From Glycomyces sp. TRM65418 (GTDB lineage: Bacteria > Actinomycetota > Actinomycetes > Mycobacteriales > Micromonosporaceae): a stretch of DNA of 64,000 nucleotides. The notes under the pieces were generated by a model. It was not told the origin of the DNA. It searched no databases and saw only the letters and a program-made list of their open reading frames with translations. Shown piece after piece: positions 42,471-50,616 of this stretch; position 1 is the stretch's first letter; each line of letters begins with the position of its first letter. The stretch is taken from positions 1 to 64,000 of the forward strand of contig NZ_JAJFAX010000009.1 in the NCBI RefSeq assembly GCF_019710475.1. Direction: 5' to 3'. The translations under genes and the position numbers were made by a program.

Positions 42471-43293
42471 CGAGGAACCTTCCAATCCGTTGCGCATCAG
42501 CCCGCAGAAGGCTGCACCTCTGATCATACAAGCCAAGTTTCTCGGGGTCGACGACGTGACGGCTCTGGTCGAGTGCTTCTACGTATACGAAGTCTGGTCC
42601 CGCATCTGGCCGACCTTCCGCTTTGAAGCTCTCGAACGCAAATGGCGCTAGGAACGGCGATCGCACCACTTGCACCTTGCAGCCCGGCAGCGAGTCGATC
42701 GTTACCAACCGCTCGATCTGGTCCGTCTTCTCCTTGGAGGTAAGACGGTCCAGGTAGCCGAACGCGCTCGCAGGCAGGTAGAACTCCCCCTCGAGAGGGT
42801 CACCGTCTTGGAGGCGACCAAAGAAGTCGTTACCACGACGTTCCTTTCGCTTCCAGTGCTTGACTTTCTGAGCCGGATCATCGAGCGGATCTGGCAACAA
42901 CTTCATGTGGAACGCTTCGGTCTGGACCAAGCCAGGAAACAACACCGGATTCCACTTGAACACGCTGCCGTATGTACGCTCCGCCGCTTCTACGATGAAC
43001 AGGTTGCGCTTGTCAAGGTCCGACACGACCTCCGATCCCTGGTTGAGTTGTTCTCTGACGTGCTCCATGTAGGCCTTGCGCGCCGGATCGGCTTCGGTCT
43101 CATCGCAGATGAACCGAATGTTGGCCACATCAGGCAGTCGCTCACCGTTCAGCCAGGATCGGACCGTGTTGACGTGCTTGCCGAGCACGCGGGCGAGTTG
43201 CGGGGCGTTCCACCCCTTCTCGTGCATAAGCGCATTGATTTCGGCCACCAGGTAGGCCTTGATCAGCTTCCTGTACCGAGTCGGAGAAGACAT
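42463..43293 (-). CDS. XRE-family regulator with DUF5753 domain
   Basis: The 276-residue protein has an N-terminal helix-turn-helix (INALMHEKGWNAPQLARVLG, then HVNTVRSWLNGERLPDVANI) and a C-terminal DUF5753 domain (VEAAERTYGSVFKWNPVLFP, GLVQTEAFHMKLL, QIERLVTIDSLPGCKVQVV). With the DUF397 gene it forms the common actinomycete regulator pair (WhiJ/AbaA-like systems) that influences development or antibiotic production. Base composition here is visibly less GC-rich than in neighbouring genes, which suggests transfer or a different selective regime. GGGAGC precedes the ATG. Confidence 0.93.
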   Translation of the reverse strand: MSSPTRYRKLIKAYLVAEINALMHEKGWNAPQLARVLGKHVNTVRSWLNGERLPDVANIRFICDETEADPARKAYMEHVREQLNQGSEVVSDLDKRNLFIVEAAERTYGSVFKWNPVLFPGLVQTEAFHMKLLPDPLDDPAQKVKHWKRKERRGNDFFGRLQDGDPLEGEFYLPASAFGYLDRLTSKEKTDQIERLVTIDSLPGCKVQVVRSPFLAPFAFESFKAEGRPDAGPDFVYVEALDQSRHVVDPEKLGLYDQRCSLLRADAQRIGRFLDG

Positions 43294-43318
43294 CGCGGCG
43301 CTCCCTACGCTGTGGAAT

Positions 43319-43331
43319 TTACCGGTGGTAA
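43319..43331. promoter_or_regulatory. Small dyad upstream of the XRE gene
   Basis: TTACC (43319-43323) and GGTAA (43327-43331) flank GGT, 26 bp before the XRE start. It could be an autoregulatory site; the evidence is position and symmetry only. Confidence 0.35.
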
Positions 43332-43388
43332 TGATGATCCCACGTTCTGCGCCAATCGCACTCATCGACACTGCACCCATTCCTGGTG

Positions 43389-43440
43389 CACAAGATGGGG
43401 CCACAACATTTCACTCCAAATGTTGTGGCCCCATCTTGTG
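43389..43440. repeat. Perfect 23-bp inverted repeat with 6-nt loop
   Basis: The left arm (43389-43411) and right arm (43418-43440) are exact reverse complements over 23 nt around loop CACTCC. The arms read CACAAGATGGGGCCACAAC and onward. It lies between divergent genes, about 95 bp upstream of the XRE start and 200 bp upstream of the next plus-strand gene, so it is not a normal terminator position. It could be a small-element remnant, a structured 5' leader or RNA, or an attenuator. Base composition is lower in GC than the surroundings. Confidence 0.9.
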
Positions 43441-43640
43441 ACACGTTCCGCGGGCATCGGAAGTCATTGGGTTGCATACCATTTTACCAGGCAAAACATG
43501 GCTTATGTTGGAGGCGTCGCGGGCCGGTGGCTCTACCCGCGATCGGTGGATAGCCGGGGAGCCGCTGCCTTCCAATGATCCTCGGCGGCTCTCCGGCGCT
43601 ACCACTGTCGGCTATCTGACACTCTCCATTGGAGGTCGTG

Positions 43641-43997
43641 ATGCACTACCGCACCGCCCATTCGAAGCACGAGCCGAATCAGGCCGATCCGTTGGAACGG
43701 GGGCAGTTCGGCGAAGGCGGCCACGTCTTCGTCGTCTGCGCGTCGAGCCTCGACGCGCCCGACTCGTTCCAGGTCTACACCAAGGGAAACCGCGCCGATG
43801 TCGTTCTGATCGTCTCCGGCCTCAACTCGGGGAATCTGCACGCGACCTGGAGCAGCGAGTGGCGCGGGTTCGCCCCGGAATGGCGGGAATGGTTGAGGGC
43901 CAACGCCTTCCACGTCTTCTACAACGGCGACGCGCCCATGTCGATCGAGTCCGCGGCCGACCCGTGCGCGGGGAAGGTGCGTCACTGCAATGGTTGA
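43641..43997 (+). CDS. Unknown protein, first gene of a two-gene operon
   Basis: The 118-residue protein has no signal peptide or membrane segment. It is rich in aromatic residues in its second half (WSSEWRGFAPEWREWLRANA, FHVFYNGDAPM) and begins with a polar, His-containing stretch. I do not recognise a family. GGAGG 6-7 bp before the second ATG fixes the start at 43641. It overlaps the next gene by 8 bp, so the two are made together. It stands next to the XRE/DUF397 pair and the long inverted repeat. Confidence 0.65.
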   Translation: MHYRTAHSKHEPNQADPLERGQFGEGGHVFVVCASSLDAPDSFQVYTKGNRADVVLIVSGLNSGNLHATWSSEWRGFAPEWREWLRANAFHVFYNGDAPMSIESAADPCAGKVRHCNG

Positions 43998-44280
43998 GAC
44001 CGCCTTCGACCAGTCTCCGGACGACGAGCACCGCCTCGGCAAGTTCCGCCGCGGTCCCGCCGAGTTCTCGGTGGTCTTCCTCGACTCGCCGCCGGGTGCT
44101 CCGACCCTCTACCGGGTCGACTGCGACGACGGCGTCGGACCGCGCGAAGTCTGCCGGTTCGGCGATGACGCCGACGAGCCCGCGGTCTGGCGCGGCGCGT
44201 GGAACGGGGACGAGTGGTGCGGCTGGATCATGGAGCGGGCGCGCGAGCTGGTCGCGCGCCCCAGCCAGTACGACTACTGA
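43990..44280 (+). CDS. Unknown protein, second gene of a two-gene operon
   Basis: The 96-residue protein is acidic, soluble, and tryptophan-rich near its C-terminus (VWRGAWNGDEWCGWIMERAR). It has cysteines near residues 44, 53 and 77. No family is recognised. Its start overlaps the upstream gene's end (ATGGTTGA). Tight coupling suggests a complex of the two products; an immunity, sensor or toxin-antitoxin role cannot be told from sequence. Confidence 0.65.
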   Translation: MVETAFDQSPDDEHRLGKFRRGPAEFSVVFLDSPPGAPTLYRVDCDDGVGPREVCRFGDDADEPAVWRGAWNGDEWCGWIMERARELVARPSQYDY

Positions 44281-44306
44281 ACGCCGCTTCGTTCCGGCCA
44301 GGACTG

Positions 44307-44334
44307 TTGATCTTATACCCCTATGGGGTATGGT
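44307..44334 (+). promoter_or_regulatory. CsoR-type copper operator in a promoter
   Basis: ATACCCCTATGGGGTAT (44315-44331) is a 7-bp inverted repeat around TAT. It matches the known CsoR binding pattern of actinobacteria (TACCCC...GGGGTA). TTGATC (44307-44312) and TATGGT (44329-44334), 16 bp apart, would bracket it as -35 and -10. Copper(I) would then lift repression of the His-rich and MFS genes downstream. The operator match is strong; the promoter elements are tentative. Confidence 0.7.
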
Positions 44335-44441
44335 GCGGGGAGGCGACGCCGGGTGCGCCGCCTCCCCTCCGGGTCGCAGCCCTGTACGTCGAACCGCCGT
44401 GCCGGTGCTCGGCCGCGCCACCCCGCGGAACGGACGATGCC

Positions 44442-44897
44442 ATGACACGCAGACTCGCGCGTATCGCGCTCGTCGCAGCGCTCATGGTCGGCGTGGTCGC
44501 CATGCACTCGTCCACCCACCCGGGCCCCTCCGAGCCTGATGAAGCCGGAGTCGTGGCCGTCCATCACCACATGGGCCATGGAGCCGAGGGGCATCGCGCG
44601 GTTCCCATGCGCGGCTCGGAATCCGGCGGCCTTCACGCAGACACCCGGCACGGCTCGGATGACGAGGGCGATGCGCTCGGAGCGCTTTCCATGCTGGGCC
44701 TCGTGCTCTGCGGCGGCATCCTGCTCCGGGTCGCGTTCGAAGTGCTGCGCCAGGTCTGGCCGCGCCTGGCCGCGAGCATCACCGGGCTTCCCGTCTCGCC
44801 CGAGTTCCGGGCGCCGTCGACGCGGTTCCGCCATCCGCCCCCGCTGCTGGAACCCACGTCCCTGCTGCTCAGTCGGATCGCGCTGCTGCGGATCTAG
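44442..44897 (+). CDS. His-rich membrane protein (DUF6153-like)
   Basis: The 151-residue protein has two hydrophobic segments (about 8-22 and 84-103) with a loop between them dense in metal-ligand residues: HSSTHPG, HHHMGHGAEGH, MRGSESGGLHADTRHG. This layout fits the DUF6153 family, often found near copper genes in streptomycetes. It could bind copper or another soft metal outside the membrane. It is the first gene after the CsoR-type operator and is followed 71 bp later by an MFS exporter on the same strand. Confidence 0.75.
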   Translation: MTRRLARIALVAALMVGVVAMHSSTHPGPSEPDEAGVVAVHHHMGHGAEGHRAVPMRGSESGGLHADTRHGSDDEGDALGALSMLGLVLCGGILLRVAFEVLRQVWPRLAASITGLPVSPEFRAPSTRFRHPPPLLEPTSLLLSRIALLRI

Positions 44898-44968
44898 ATT
44901 CGGCCCCCGCCAGGGGATCGATCACCGAATCAACCTTCACGGCAACGTCATCTGAAAGGCAATCCCTC

Positions 44969-46243
44969 ATGCGTGCCCTGACACGTCGTCCCACCCTGCG
45001 CGCCGGAGCCGTCGCGCCGCCCCCGGCCCCCTTCCTCGCCAAGCTCCTGGTCTCCGGCGCGGGGATCATGAGCCTCGCCAACTCGATCACCATGCCGTTC
45101 CTGGCAGTCTTCCTGCGCCGCGAACTCGGCCTGGATCCCGCCGCCATCGGGCTCCTCATCGGGTCCTCGGTGCTCTTCTCGATCACCGCCGGTTTTCTCG
45201 GCGGCACGCTGTCCGACGTCTTCGGCCGCGCGCCGGTCCTGCTGGCGGGACTGCTCGGCGTGGTCGCCTCCTTCATCGGCTTCTTCGTCGCCGAGCACGT
45301 CCTGGTGGTCTTCGCGTGCGTCGCCGCGATGGCCCTGTCCACCAGTTCCTTTGCGCCGGTGGGCAAGGCCCTGCTCAGCGATCTGCTCCCAGAAGGGGAC
45401 CGGGTCCGCTGGTTCTCGTACCAGTACCTCGCCACCAACGTCGGGTACGCCGTGGGCCCGCTCCTCGGCGTCGCGCTCGGTCTGGCCGGGGGTCGGGCGG
45501 GGTTCCTCGCCGCCGCGATCGTCTACGGCGTCTACCTCGCCGTGCTCGCCGTCGCGATCAGGACCACGAGGGTCGCCCCGGCCGAGGCGTCCGCTGAGGG
45601 GGAACCGCAGCGCGGCATGGATCGGTTCCTCGGCAGCTTCCGGGCCGTGGCCGGCGACATGCGGCTCTTGTGCTTCCTCGCGGCCGGGCTGCTGCTCGAA
45701 GCCGTGCACCTCCGCGTCTCGGTGCTGCTGGCCCAGGATCTGGACATCGGCTTCGCGGACGGCACGCGGATCCTCGCGGCGGTGATGACGACGAACGCGA
45801 TCACCGTGGTGGTCTTCCAGCTGTCCGCGTCGAAGCTCGTTCTGAAGCGGGACCCGGTGACGGCGATCGTCATCGGCGCGCTGCTGATGTTCGCGGGCAT
45901 GGCCGGGTTCGCCGTGGCGGGCTCGCTGTGGCAGTTCGTGGCCGCGATGGTCGTGTTCAGCATCGGCGAGACGTTCATCGTGCCCTCCGAGTTCGCCGTC
46001 ATCGACCGGATCGCGCCGCCCGACCGCCGCGGCGCCTACTTCGGGGCGCAGACCTTCACGCAGCTGGGCGGGTTCGTCGGCCCGTTCCTCGGCGGCGTGC
46101 TGCTGTCCACTTGGAACGGTGCGGCGATGTTCCTCGGCGTCGGCTCGCTCGCGCTCCTGAGCTCGGTGGCCTATCTGACCGCGGGACGGCGCATTCCCGG
46201 ACTCATGGGGCGGGAACGCGGCGCGAGTGGTTCTGCGGCATGA
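44969..46243 (+). CDS. MFS exporter
   Basis: The 424-residue protein has twelve predicted membrane segments and the MFS loop motif GGTLSDVFGRAPVLLAG between segments 2 and 3. It resembles MDR-type drug/proton antiporters (YfmO/MdtG-like). Position behind the CsoR-type box and the His-rich gene points to a copper-inducible unit, so it may export a copper complex, a copper-binding metabolite or a drug whose toxicity rises with copper. The substrate is not predictable from sequence. Confidence 0.9.
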   Translation: MRALTRRPTLRAGAVAPPPAPFLAKLLVSGAGIMSLANSITMPFLAVFLRRELGLDPAAIGLLIGSSVLFSITAGFLGGTLSDVFGRAPVLLAGLLGVVASFIGFFVAEHVLVVFACVAAMALSTSSFAPVGKALLSDLLPEGDRVRWFSYQYLATNVGYAVGPLLGVALGLAGGRAGFLAAAIVYGVYLAVLAVAIRTTRVAPAEASAEGEPQRGMDRFLGSFRAVAGDMRLLCFLAAGLLLEAVHLRVSVLLAQDLDIGFADGTRILAAVMTTNAITVVVFQLSASKLVLKRDPVTAIVIGALLMFAGMAGFAVAGSLWQFVAAMVVFSIGETFIVPSEFAVIDRIAPPDRRGAYFGAQTFTQLGGFVGPFLGGVLLSTWNGAAMFLGVGSLALLSSVAYLTAGRRIPGLMGRERGASGSAA

Positions 46244-46331
46244 ACCGCGTCTCTATTCCGGCGGATACCGAGAGTAGTCTGCAAGAGCCAGCTGTCACCT
46301 TGCTAGCCTTGCGTTCCGAGAGGATCACCCC

Positions 46332-47537
46332 ATGAGCCGGACCACCCTCACCGCCAGCATCGTGAACGCCGCGCTCGCGCCCGCCTCAGGCGGCCGCAAG
46401 CGCCCGAAGGAGGCCTGGGCGAAGGCCGTCGAGCAGGTCGAGAAGGCCACCGGATGGTCGACCAAGGGCGAGGAGCAGTTCGTCGCCGACCTGGGGTTCC
46501 ACCTGCGCTGCCTCGCCGACGAGCCGAAGCTGACGCCGTTCGGCTGGCAGTCCGCCATCGGGGACGCGAAGGCGCGTCTGGAGAACCGGCTGCGCATTCG
46601 GGAGCGGATCATCGAGCACCCCGAGATCGCCGACGAGCCTATCGTCGACCCGGTGTTCGTCGTCGGTCTGCCGCGCACGGCGACGACGTTGGCCCACAAG
46701 ATCCTCGCCGCTTCCGACGACCACCGGGGGCCGCTGCTGTGGGAGATGCTCCGCACGGACGTCCCGATCGATCCGGCCGAAGCCGCGAAGACGATCAAGA
46801 TGATCGACAGCGGCGCCCGCATGATGGTCAGGTTCGCGCCGTCGTGGGAGGTCATCCACCCGATCCGCTCCACCGCGCCCGAAGAGTCGATGTTCATCCT
46901 GCCGCACCACACCTACCACCTCGCGTTGCGCGCGGCGCTGCCCGAGTACCGGGCCTGGCTGGGCGAGCGCGACTACACGGCCGACTATGTGTACCTGAGG
47001 CGGGCGCTCCAGGTGCTGCAGTACGGGCGCGAGCGGAAGCGATGGACGTTGAAGTATCCGGCCCACCTGAACGACCTCGAGGTGATCCGCAAGGTCTTCC
47101 CCGACGCGAAGTTCGTGTGGACGCACCGCGACCCGAGCACGGTGATGGGCTCGGTGTGCAGCCTGATGGAGACGTCCTGGTCGCTCTACCAGCGCCGTCC
47201 CGACCTGCGACAGATCGGCGAGGTCGCACTGGGACTGCTGACCGAGTCGATCGAGAGGGGCCGCCAGTCTCGGCAGCGGCTCCCGGGCGGATCGATCGTG
47301 GACGTCCCCTACCACCGGCTCAATTCCGATCCCGTGAACGAGGTCCCGAAGCTCTACGAGGCCCTGAACGCGAAGTGGACCGAGAAGGACGCCGCGAACC
47401 TGGAGAACGTGCTCGCGCGGCCGCAGGCCGACCGCCGCCACGAGTACACGCTGTCGAGGTACGGCCTGGACATCCAGAGCATCGAGGACGCCTTCGGCGA
47501 CTACACCGCGCTCTGCGGGAACTTCAACACCCGCTGA
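46332..47537 (+). CDS. Sulfotransferase-family protein
   Basis: The 401-residue cytoplasmic protein has the PAPS-binding 5'-phosphosulfate loop VVGLPRTATTLAHKI (110-124) and the 3'-phosphate motif WTHRDPSTVMGSV (263-275), plus RWTLKYPAHLNDLE (237-250). It matches the Sulfotransfer_3 type of actinobacteria and marine bacteria, which sulfate lipids, sugars or small molecules. No PAPS-synthesis genes lie nearby. GAGAGGATC precedes the ATG. The gene stands alone. Confidence 0.92.
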   Translation: MSRTTLTASIVNAALAPASGGRKRPKEAWAKAVEQVEKATGWSTKGEEQFVADLGFHLRCLADEPKLTPFGWQSAIGDAKARLENRLRIRERIIEHPEIADEPIVDPVFVVGLPRTATTLAHKILAASDDHRGPLLWEMLRTDVPIDPAEAAKTIKMIDSGARMMVRFAPSWEVIHPIRSTAPEESMFILPHHTYHLALRAALPEYRAWLGERDYTADYVYLRRALQVLQYGRERKRWTLKYPAHLNDLEVIRKVFPDAKFVWTHRDPSTVMGSVCSLMETSWSLYQRRPDLRQIGEVALGLLTESIERGRQSRQRLPGGSIVDVPYHRLNSDPVNEVPKLYEALNAKWTEKDAANLENVLARPQADRRHEYTLSRYGLDIQSIEDAFGDYTALCGNFNTR

Positions 47538-47789
47538 ACGGCGAGCCGCGCGCCCCCACGCCCTGCTCGGCACCCTCAGCGGCGGCCCGTCCGCCGGGCG
47601 CCGCCCGGCGACGCGGGCGCGGCGCACCTGCTTCGCTCGCCTCCCCCGAATCCGCGCATACGCCGACGCCTGCCGGCGGCACCGACCGGACCCGGCCCGG
47701 GTCCGTTCTCATCCGAGGAGGGGCCGGGCCGGGGCCGTCAACGGTCGGCCCGCTCGTTGCGAGGGACCGGCGGCCGGTCGCGAGTCCGG

Positions 47790-48665
47790 TCAGTGCCCGG
47801 CGGGGAGCCGGTCGAGGAAGCTCGCGATGAGCGGGGCGATCTCGGGCAGGTGCGTCTCGAGTGCGAAGTGGCCGGTGTCGAAGAGGTGGAGTTCGGCTTC
47901 GGGCACGTCCGCGAGATACGCGCGAGCGCCCGGTTCGGGGAAGAACGGGTCCTTCGCGCCCCAGGTGATGAGCGTCGGCGGGGTGTGCTCGCGCAGCCAT
48001 GCCTGCCACGACTCGTACCGGTCCACGTTCGACCGGTAGTCGAAGGCCAGCGCGACCTGCGCGTCCTTGCGGCCGGGGAGGTCGAGGTAGTGCTGGTCGA
48101 GCAGCCAGCCATCCGGAGCGATCAGGCTCGGGTCGGCGACGCCCGCCTCGTACTGGAACCGGGTGCCGTCGAGGGTCAACAGGCCGCGGACGGTCGCCTC
48201 GGCGTCGGGCTGTTCGCGGCGGAGCGCGATGAAGTCGCGGGCGGCCTCCGACAGGCCCTCGGTGTAGGCGTTGCCGTTCTGCACCACCAGGCCGGTGATC
48301 CGGTCCGGGCGGCGTTCGGCGATGCGGAATCCGATCGGGGCGCCGAAGTCGAAGACGTACATGGTGAAGCGGTGCAGGCCGATGCGGTCGATGAATCCTT
48401 CGACGACGTCGGCGAGGCGGTCGAAGGTGTACTCGAAGCCTTCGGGGGCCCGGGTCCGGCCGAATCCGGGGTAGTCGGGGGCGATGAGGCGGTAGTCGGC
48501 GCCGAGGGCGTCGATGAGGCCCCGGAACTGGTGTGAGGCCGAGGGGAAGCCGTGCAGCAGCAGGAGGACGGGGGCATCGGCGCGGTCGGGCCGGGACTCG
48601 CGATAGGCGACCTCGACGCCGTCGATGTCGATGCTGCGGTGGTGGACGCGGGGGAGGCGGCTCAT
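47790..48665 (-). CDS. Haloalkane dehalogenase/epoxide hydrolase-like protein
   Basis: The 291-residue alpha/beta hydrolase has HGFPSASHQF (oxyanion loop, about 39-48), an aspartate nucleophile in YVFDFGAPIGF (about 102-112) and the catalytic histidine in LFDTGHFALETH (about 266-277). An aspartate instead of serine at the elbow is typical of dehalogenases and epoxide hydrolases. The second acid lies near TWGAKDPFFP. It diverges from a CGNR zinc-finger gene; the AT-rich region between them is its likely control point. Confidence 0.9.
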   Translation of the reverse strand: MSRLPRVHHRSIDIDGVEVAYRESRPDRADAPVLLLLHGFPSASHQFRGLIDALGADYRLIAPDYPGFGRTRAPEGFEYTFDRLADVVEGFIDRIGLHRFTMYVFDFGAPIGFRIAERRPDRITGLVVQNGNAYTEGLSEAARDFIALRREQPDAEATVRGLLTLDGTRFQYEAGVADPSLIAPDGWLLDQHYLDLPGRKDAQVALAFDYRSNVDRYESWQAWLREHTPPTLITWGAKDPFFPEPGARAYLADVPEAELHLFDTGHFALETHLPEIAPLIASFLDRLPAGH

Positions 48666-48694
48666 TTTTCACATGCTTTCTATCGTTGTTTATG

Positions 48695-48721
48695 CATTAG
48701 TATAGGCACGGCTATCTAATG
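48695..48721. promoter_or_regulatory. Inverted repeat between hydrolase and CGNR genes
   Basis: CATTAG (48695-48700) and CTAATG (48716-48721) are perfect arms, extended by ATAG and CTAT inside with one extra base. The 85-bp region is AT-rich and must hold two divergent promoters. Confidence 0.5.
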
Positions 48722-48750
48722 GATGTGACAGTCGAAGTATGATTAGCATC

Positions 48751-49320
48751 ATGAACACTCCGTCGCCCTTGGTCGGCGAGCCGCTGGCGATCGACCTGGT
48801 CAACACCCTCACCGGCGAAGGGGATCTGCTCGCCACGCCGGAGCAGCTGGGAACCTGGCTCGCCCTCGAAACCCCCCGGTATCCCGCGTTCGCGGGACAC
48901 CGCTCGGGCCGTCCCGCGCTCGCGGCGGCGCTGGCCGTCCGCGAGCACGCCGCCGCGGCCTTCTCGGCCCTGCTCGAGGGCCGTCGCCCGCCCGAAGCGG
49001 CACTCCGCGGTCTCGCCGCCGCGGTCAACGCCGCGCCCGGTCGGGTCCGCCTCGCATGGGAGGGCACGGCCGTCACCGCGACCGTCGAACGCGACGGCAC
49101 TGCCGCCGAACGCCTCGCCGCTGACCTCGCGCAGGCCGCCGTCGACGTGCTCATCAGCCCCGACGTCGCGAAGCTCAAGCGCTGCGGGGCGGACGACTGC
49201 GTGCTCATCTTCCTGGCCGCGCACCCGCGCCGCCAGTGGTGCTCGGCCGAGCGCTGCGGCAACCGCGTCCGCGTCGCCCGCCATTACCGACGCCGGAAGG
49301 CCGATCGCGCCAAGGACTGA
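48751..49320 (+). CDS. CGNR zinc-finger (ABATE-domain) regulator
   Basis: The 189-residue protein has an N-terminal ABATE domain (PLVGEPLAIDLVNTL, stress-sensing in predictions) and a C-terminal CGNR zinc finger: cysteines in KRCGADDC and QWCSAERCGNR, followed by a basic helix RVARHYRRRK. Such proteins are treated as transcription regulators. The divergent dehalogenase-like gene is the probable target. An ATG at 48739 could add four residues; neither start has a clear ribosome binding site. Confidence 0.9.
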   Translation: MNTPSPLVGEPLAIDLVNTLTGEGDLLATPEQLGTWLALETPRYPAFAGHRSGRPALAAALAVREHAAAAFSALLEGRRPPEAALRGLAAAVNAAPGRVRLAWEGTAVTATVERDGTAAERLAADLAQAAVDVLISPDVAKLKRCGADDCVLIFLAAHPRRQWCSAERCGNRVRVARHYRRRKADRAKD

Positions 49321-49400
49321 AGCCCGGAGACCGCGACCGGCACGGGGACTCCGACCGGCGCCGCTCAAGGCCGCCTTGCGAGCACCCCGGTCGGCGCGTC

Positions 49401-49610
49401 TCACGACGACGCTTGAAATGGAGCACCTGAGTCGACGGCCCCGGCGGCGATCCGGGAGCGCTTGTCGTCACCGTAGTCGCGGCAGCAGGTCGCATACTTG
49501 CGGACGTCCCTGGCGCACTGCTCGGCGCTGAGGTTCAGAGGACCCCGCCGCCTCGAACCGCCGGGCCCTTTCCCCGAGCGGGGCTTCAGCACCGCAACCA
49601 GGTCGTCCAT
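49401..49610 (-). CDS. Possible small unknown protein or gene remnant
   Basis: A 69-codon frame shows coding-like codon use in its centre, with a helical, Cys-containing segment (LSAEQCARDVRKYATCCRDY). It starts within the end of the kinase gene at 49586 (25-bp overlap). I see no clear ribosome binding site and no known family. It may be a real small gene, a remnant, or chance. Confidence 0.3.
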   Translation of the reverse strand: MDDLVAVLKPRSGKGPGGSRRRGPLNLSAEQCARDVRKYATCCRDYGDDKRSRIAAGAVDSGAPFQASS

Positions 49611-50584
49611 TCCGGAATCGAGTCGATCATGGTGGTCAGGGCAACGACGGAGAGCCGGACCGCCCGGGTGAACTCGGCGTGCAGTTCGGGTCCGCCGCCG
49701 CGGTGACCGCAGGCCATCCACAGCTCCCAGGCCGTGGAGGCGAGGCGGCCGGCGAGCATCCCGGTGAAGGCCCGCTCGTCGGTCGGTCCGGCGCTGCCGC
49801 CCGCTGCGAGGTAACCCGAAAGGCATTGCTCCACAGTGGTCCTGTCGGCCTCCATGGTGCGGATGTCGGTCCCGTCCAGTCCGAAGGCGGTCGCGACCAA
49901 CTCCCACCACGGCACCCCCGGCGCGGCGCCGTCGAAGTCGAGCAGGGCCGGGCCGTCGGCGGTGAGCAGGAGGTTGGCGAAGCTGATGTCGCTGTGGACG
50001 ACGAGCTTCTGCGGCGGCGACGCCCGGGCCGCCTCGATGATCGGTTCGATGTACCTCGCGGCGTCCCCGAGCGCCCGAGCCGCCTCCTCGTCCAGGACTC
50101 CGAGGCCGACCGCCTGGGCCAGCCAATCGTCCCAATCGGACTCGGGATGGACGTTGAAGGCGTAGTCGATCACCGGATCGGCCGGGATCGCGAGCCGTTC
50201 GAGTGCGGCGATGGTCGCGCCCGTCCACGCCGCCACCGCCGGCGCGAGGGGCGAGGCGGGATGCTCGCCGTCGAGGAACCGCAGGGCCCTGGCGTAGCGG
50301 CCCTCATCGATCGGCTGCCACAGCCCCACCGCGGCCGCCTCGGGAATGAACGGCTCGGGCATCGCGACGCCGGCCCGCCAGGCCCCGAGCTCCAGCTCCC
50401 CCGCCTGCTCGATCGCCCGGGAGTAGTCGCCCCAGTCGTCGTTGACCTTCACCACCCAGGCCCCGGAGCCGGTGTCGACCCTCCACGCCCACGCGCCCTC
50501 GACGTCCTTGAGCACCGTCGCGGGTCGCCGCGCCTTGCCGAGGCCGAGCCGCTCGGCCACCCGCGCTGGATCCATGCCGAGCAT
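49586..50584 (-). CDS. APH-family phosphotransferase
   Basis: The 332-residue protein has the kinase catalytic loop VVHSDISFANLL (with HSD at 197-199 in place of HGD) and the metal-binding Asp216 in LLDFDGAAPG. The N-lobe includes AWAWRVDTGSGAWVVKVNDD. A serine in the HxD motif is tolerated in the family. It lies 32 bp downstream of the GH43 gene on the same strand, so the two are probably co-transcribed. A sugar- or hydroxylated-metabolite kinase that follows GH43 action is possible, but antibiotic or other targets cannot be excluded. Confidence 0.82.
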   Translation of the reverse strand: MLGMDPARVAERLGLGKARRPATVLKDVEGAWAWRVDTGSGAWVVKVNDDWGDYSRAIEQAGELELGAWRAGVAMPEPFIPEAAAVGLWQPIDEGRYARALRFLDGEHPASPLAPAVAAWTGATIAALERLAIPADPVIDYAFNVHPESDWDDWLAQAVGLGVLDEEAARALGDAARYIEPIIEAARASPPQKLVVHSDISFANLLLTADGPALLDFDGAAPGVPWWELVATAFGLDGTDIRTMEADRTTVEQCLSGYLAAGGSAGPTDERAFTGMLAGRLASTAWELWMACGHRGGGPELHAEFTRAVRLSVVALTTMIDSIPEWTTWLRC

Positions 50585-50616
50585 TCAACCCCGTGCCGGA
50601 TTCGGGCACAACGGGT

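Noticed and set aside
43499-43580. Short plus-strand frame starting at ATG 43499 after the long inverted repeat
   Set aside because: About 26 codons, no ribosome binding site, no recognisable segment. Not reported as a gene.
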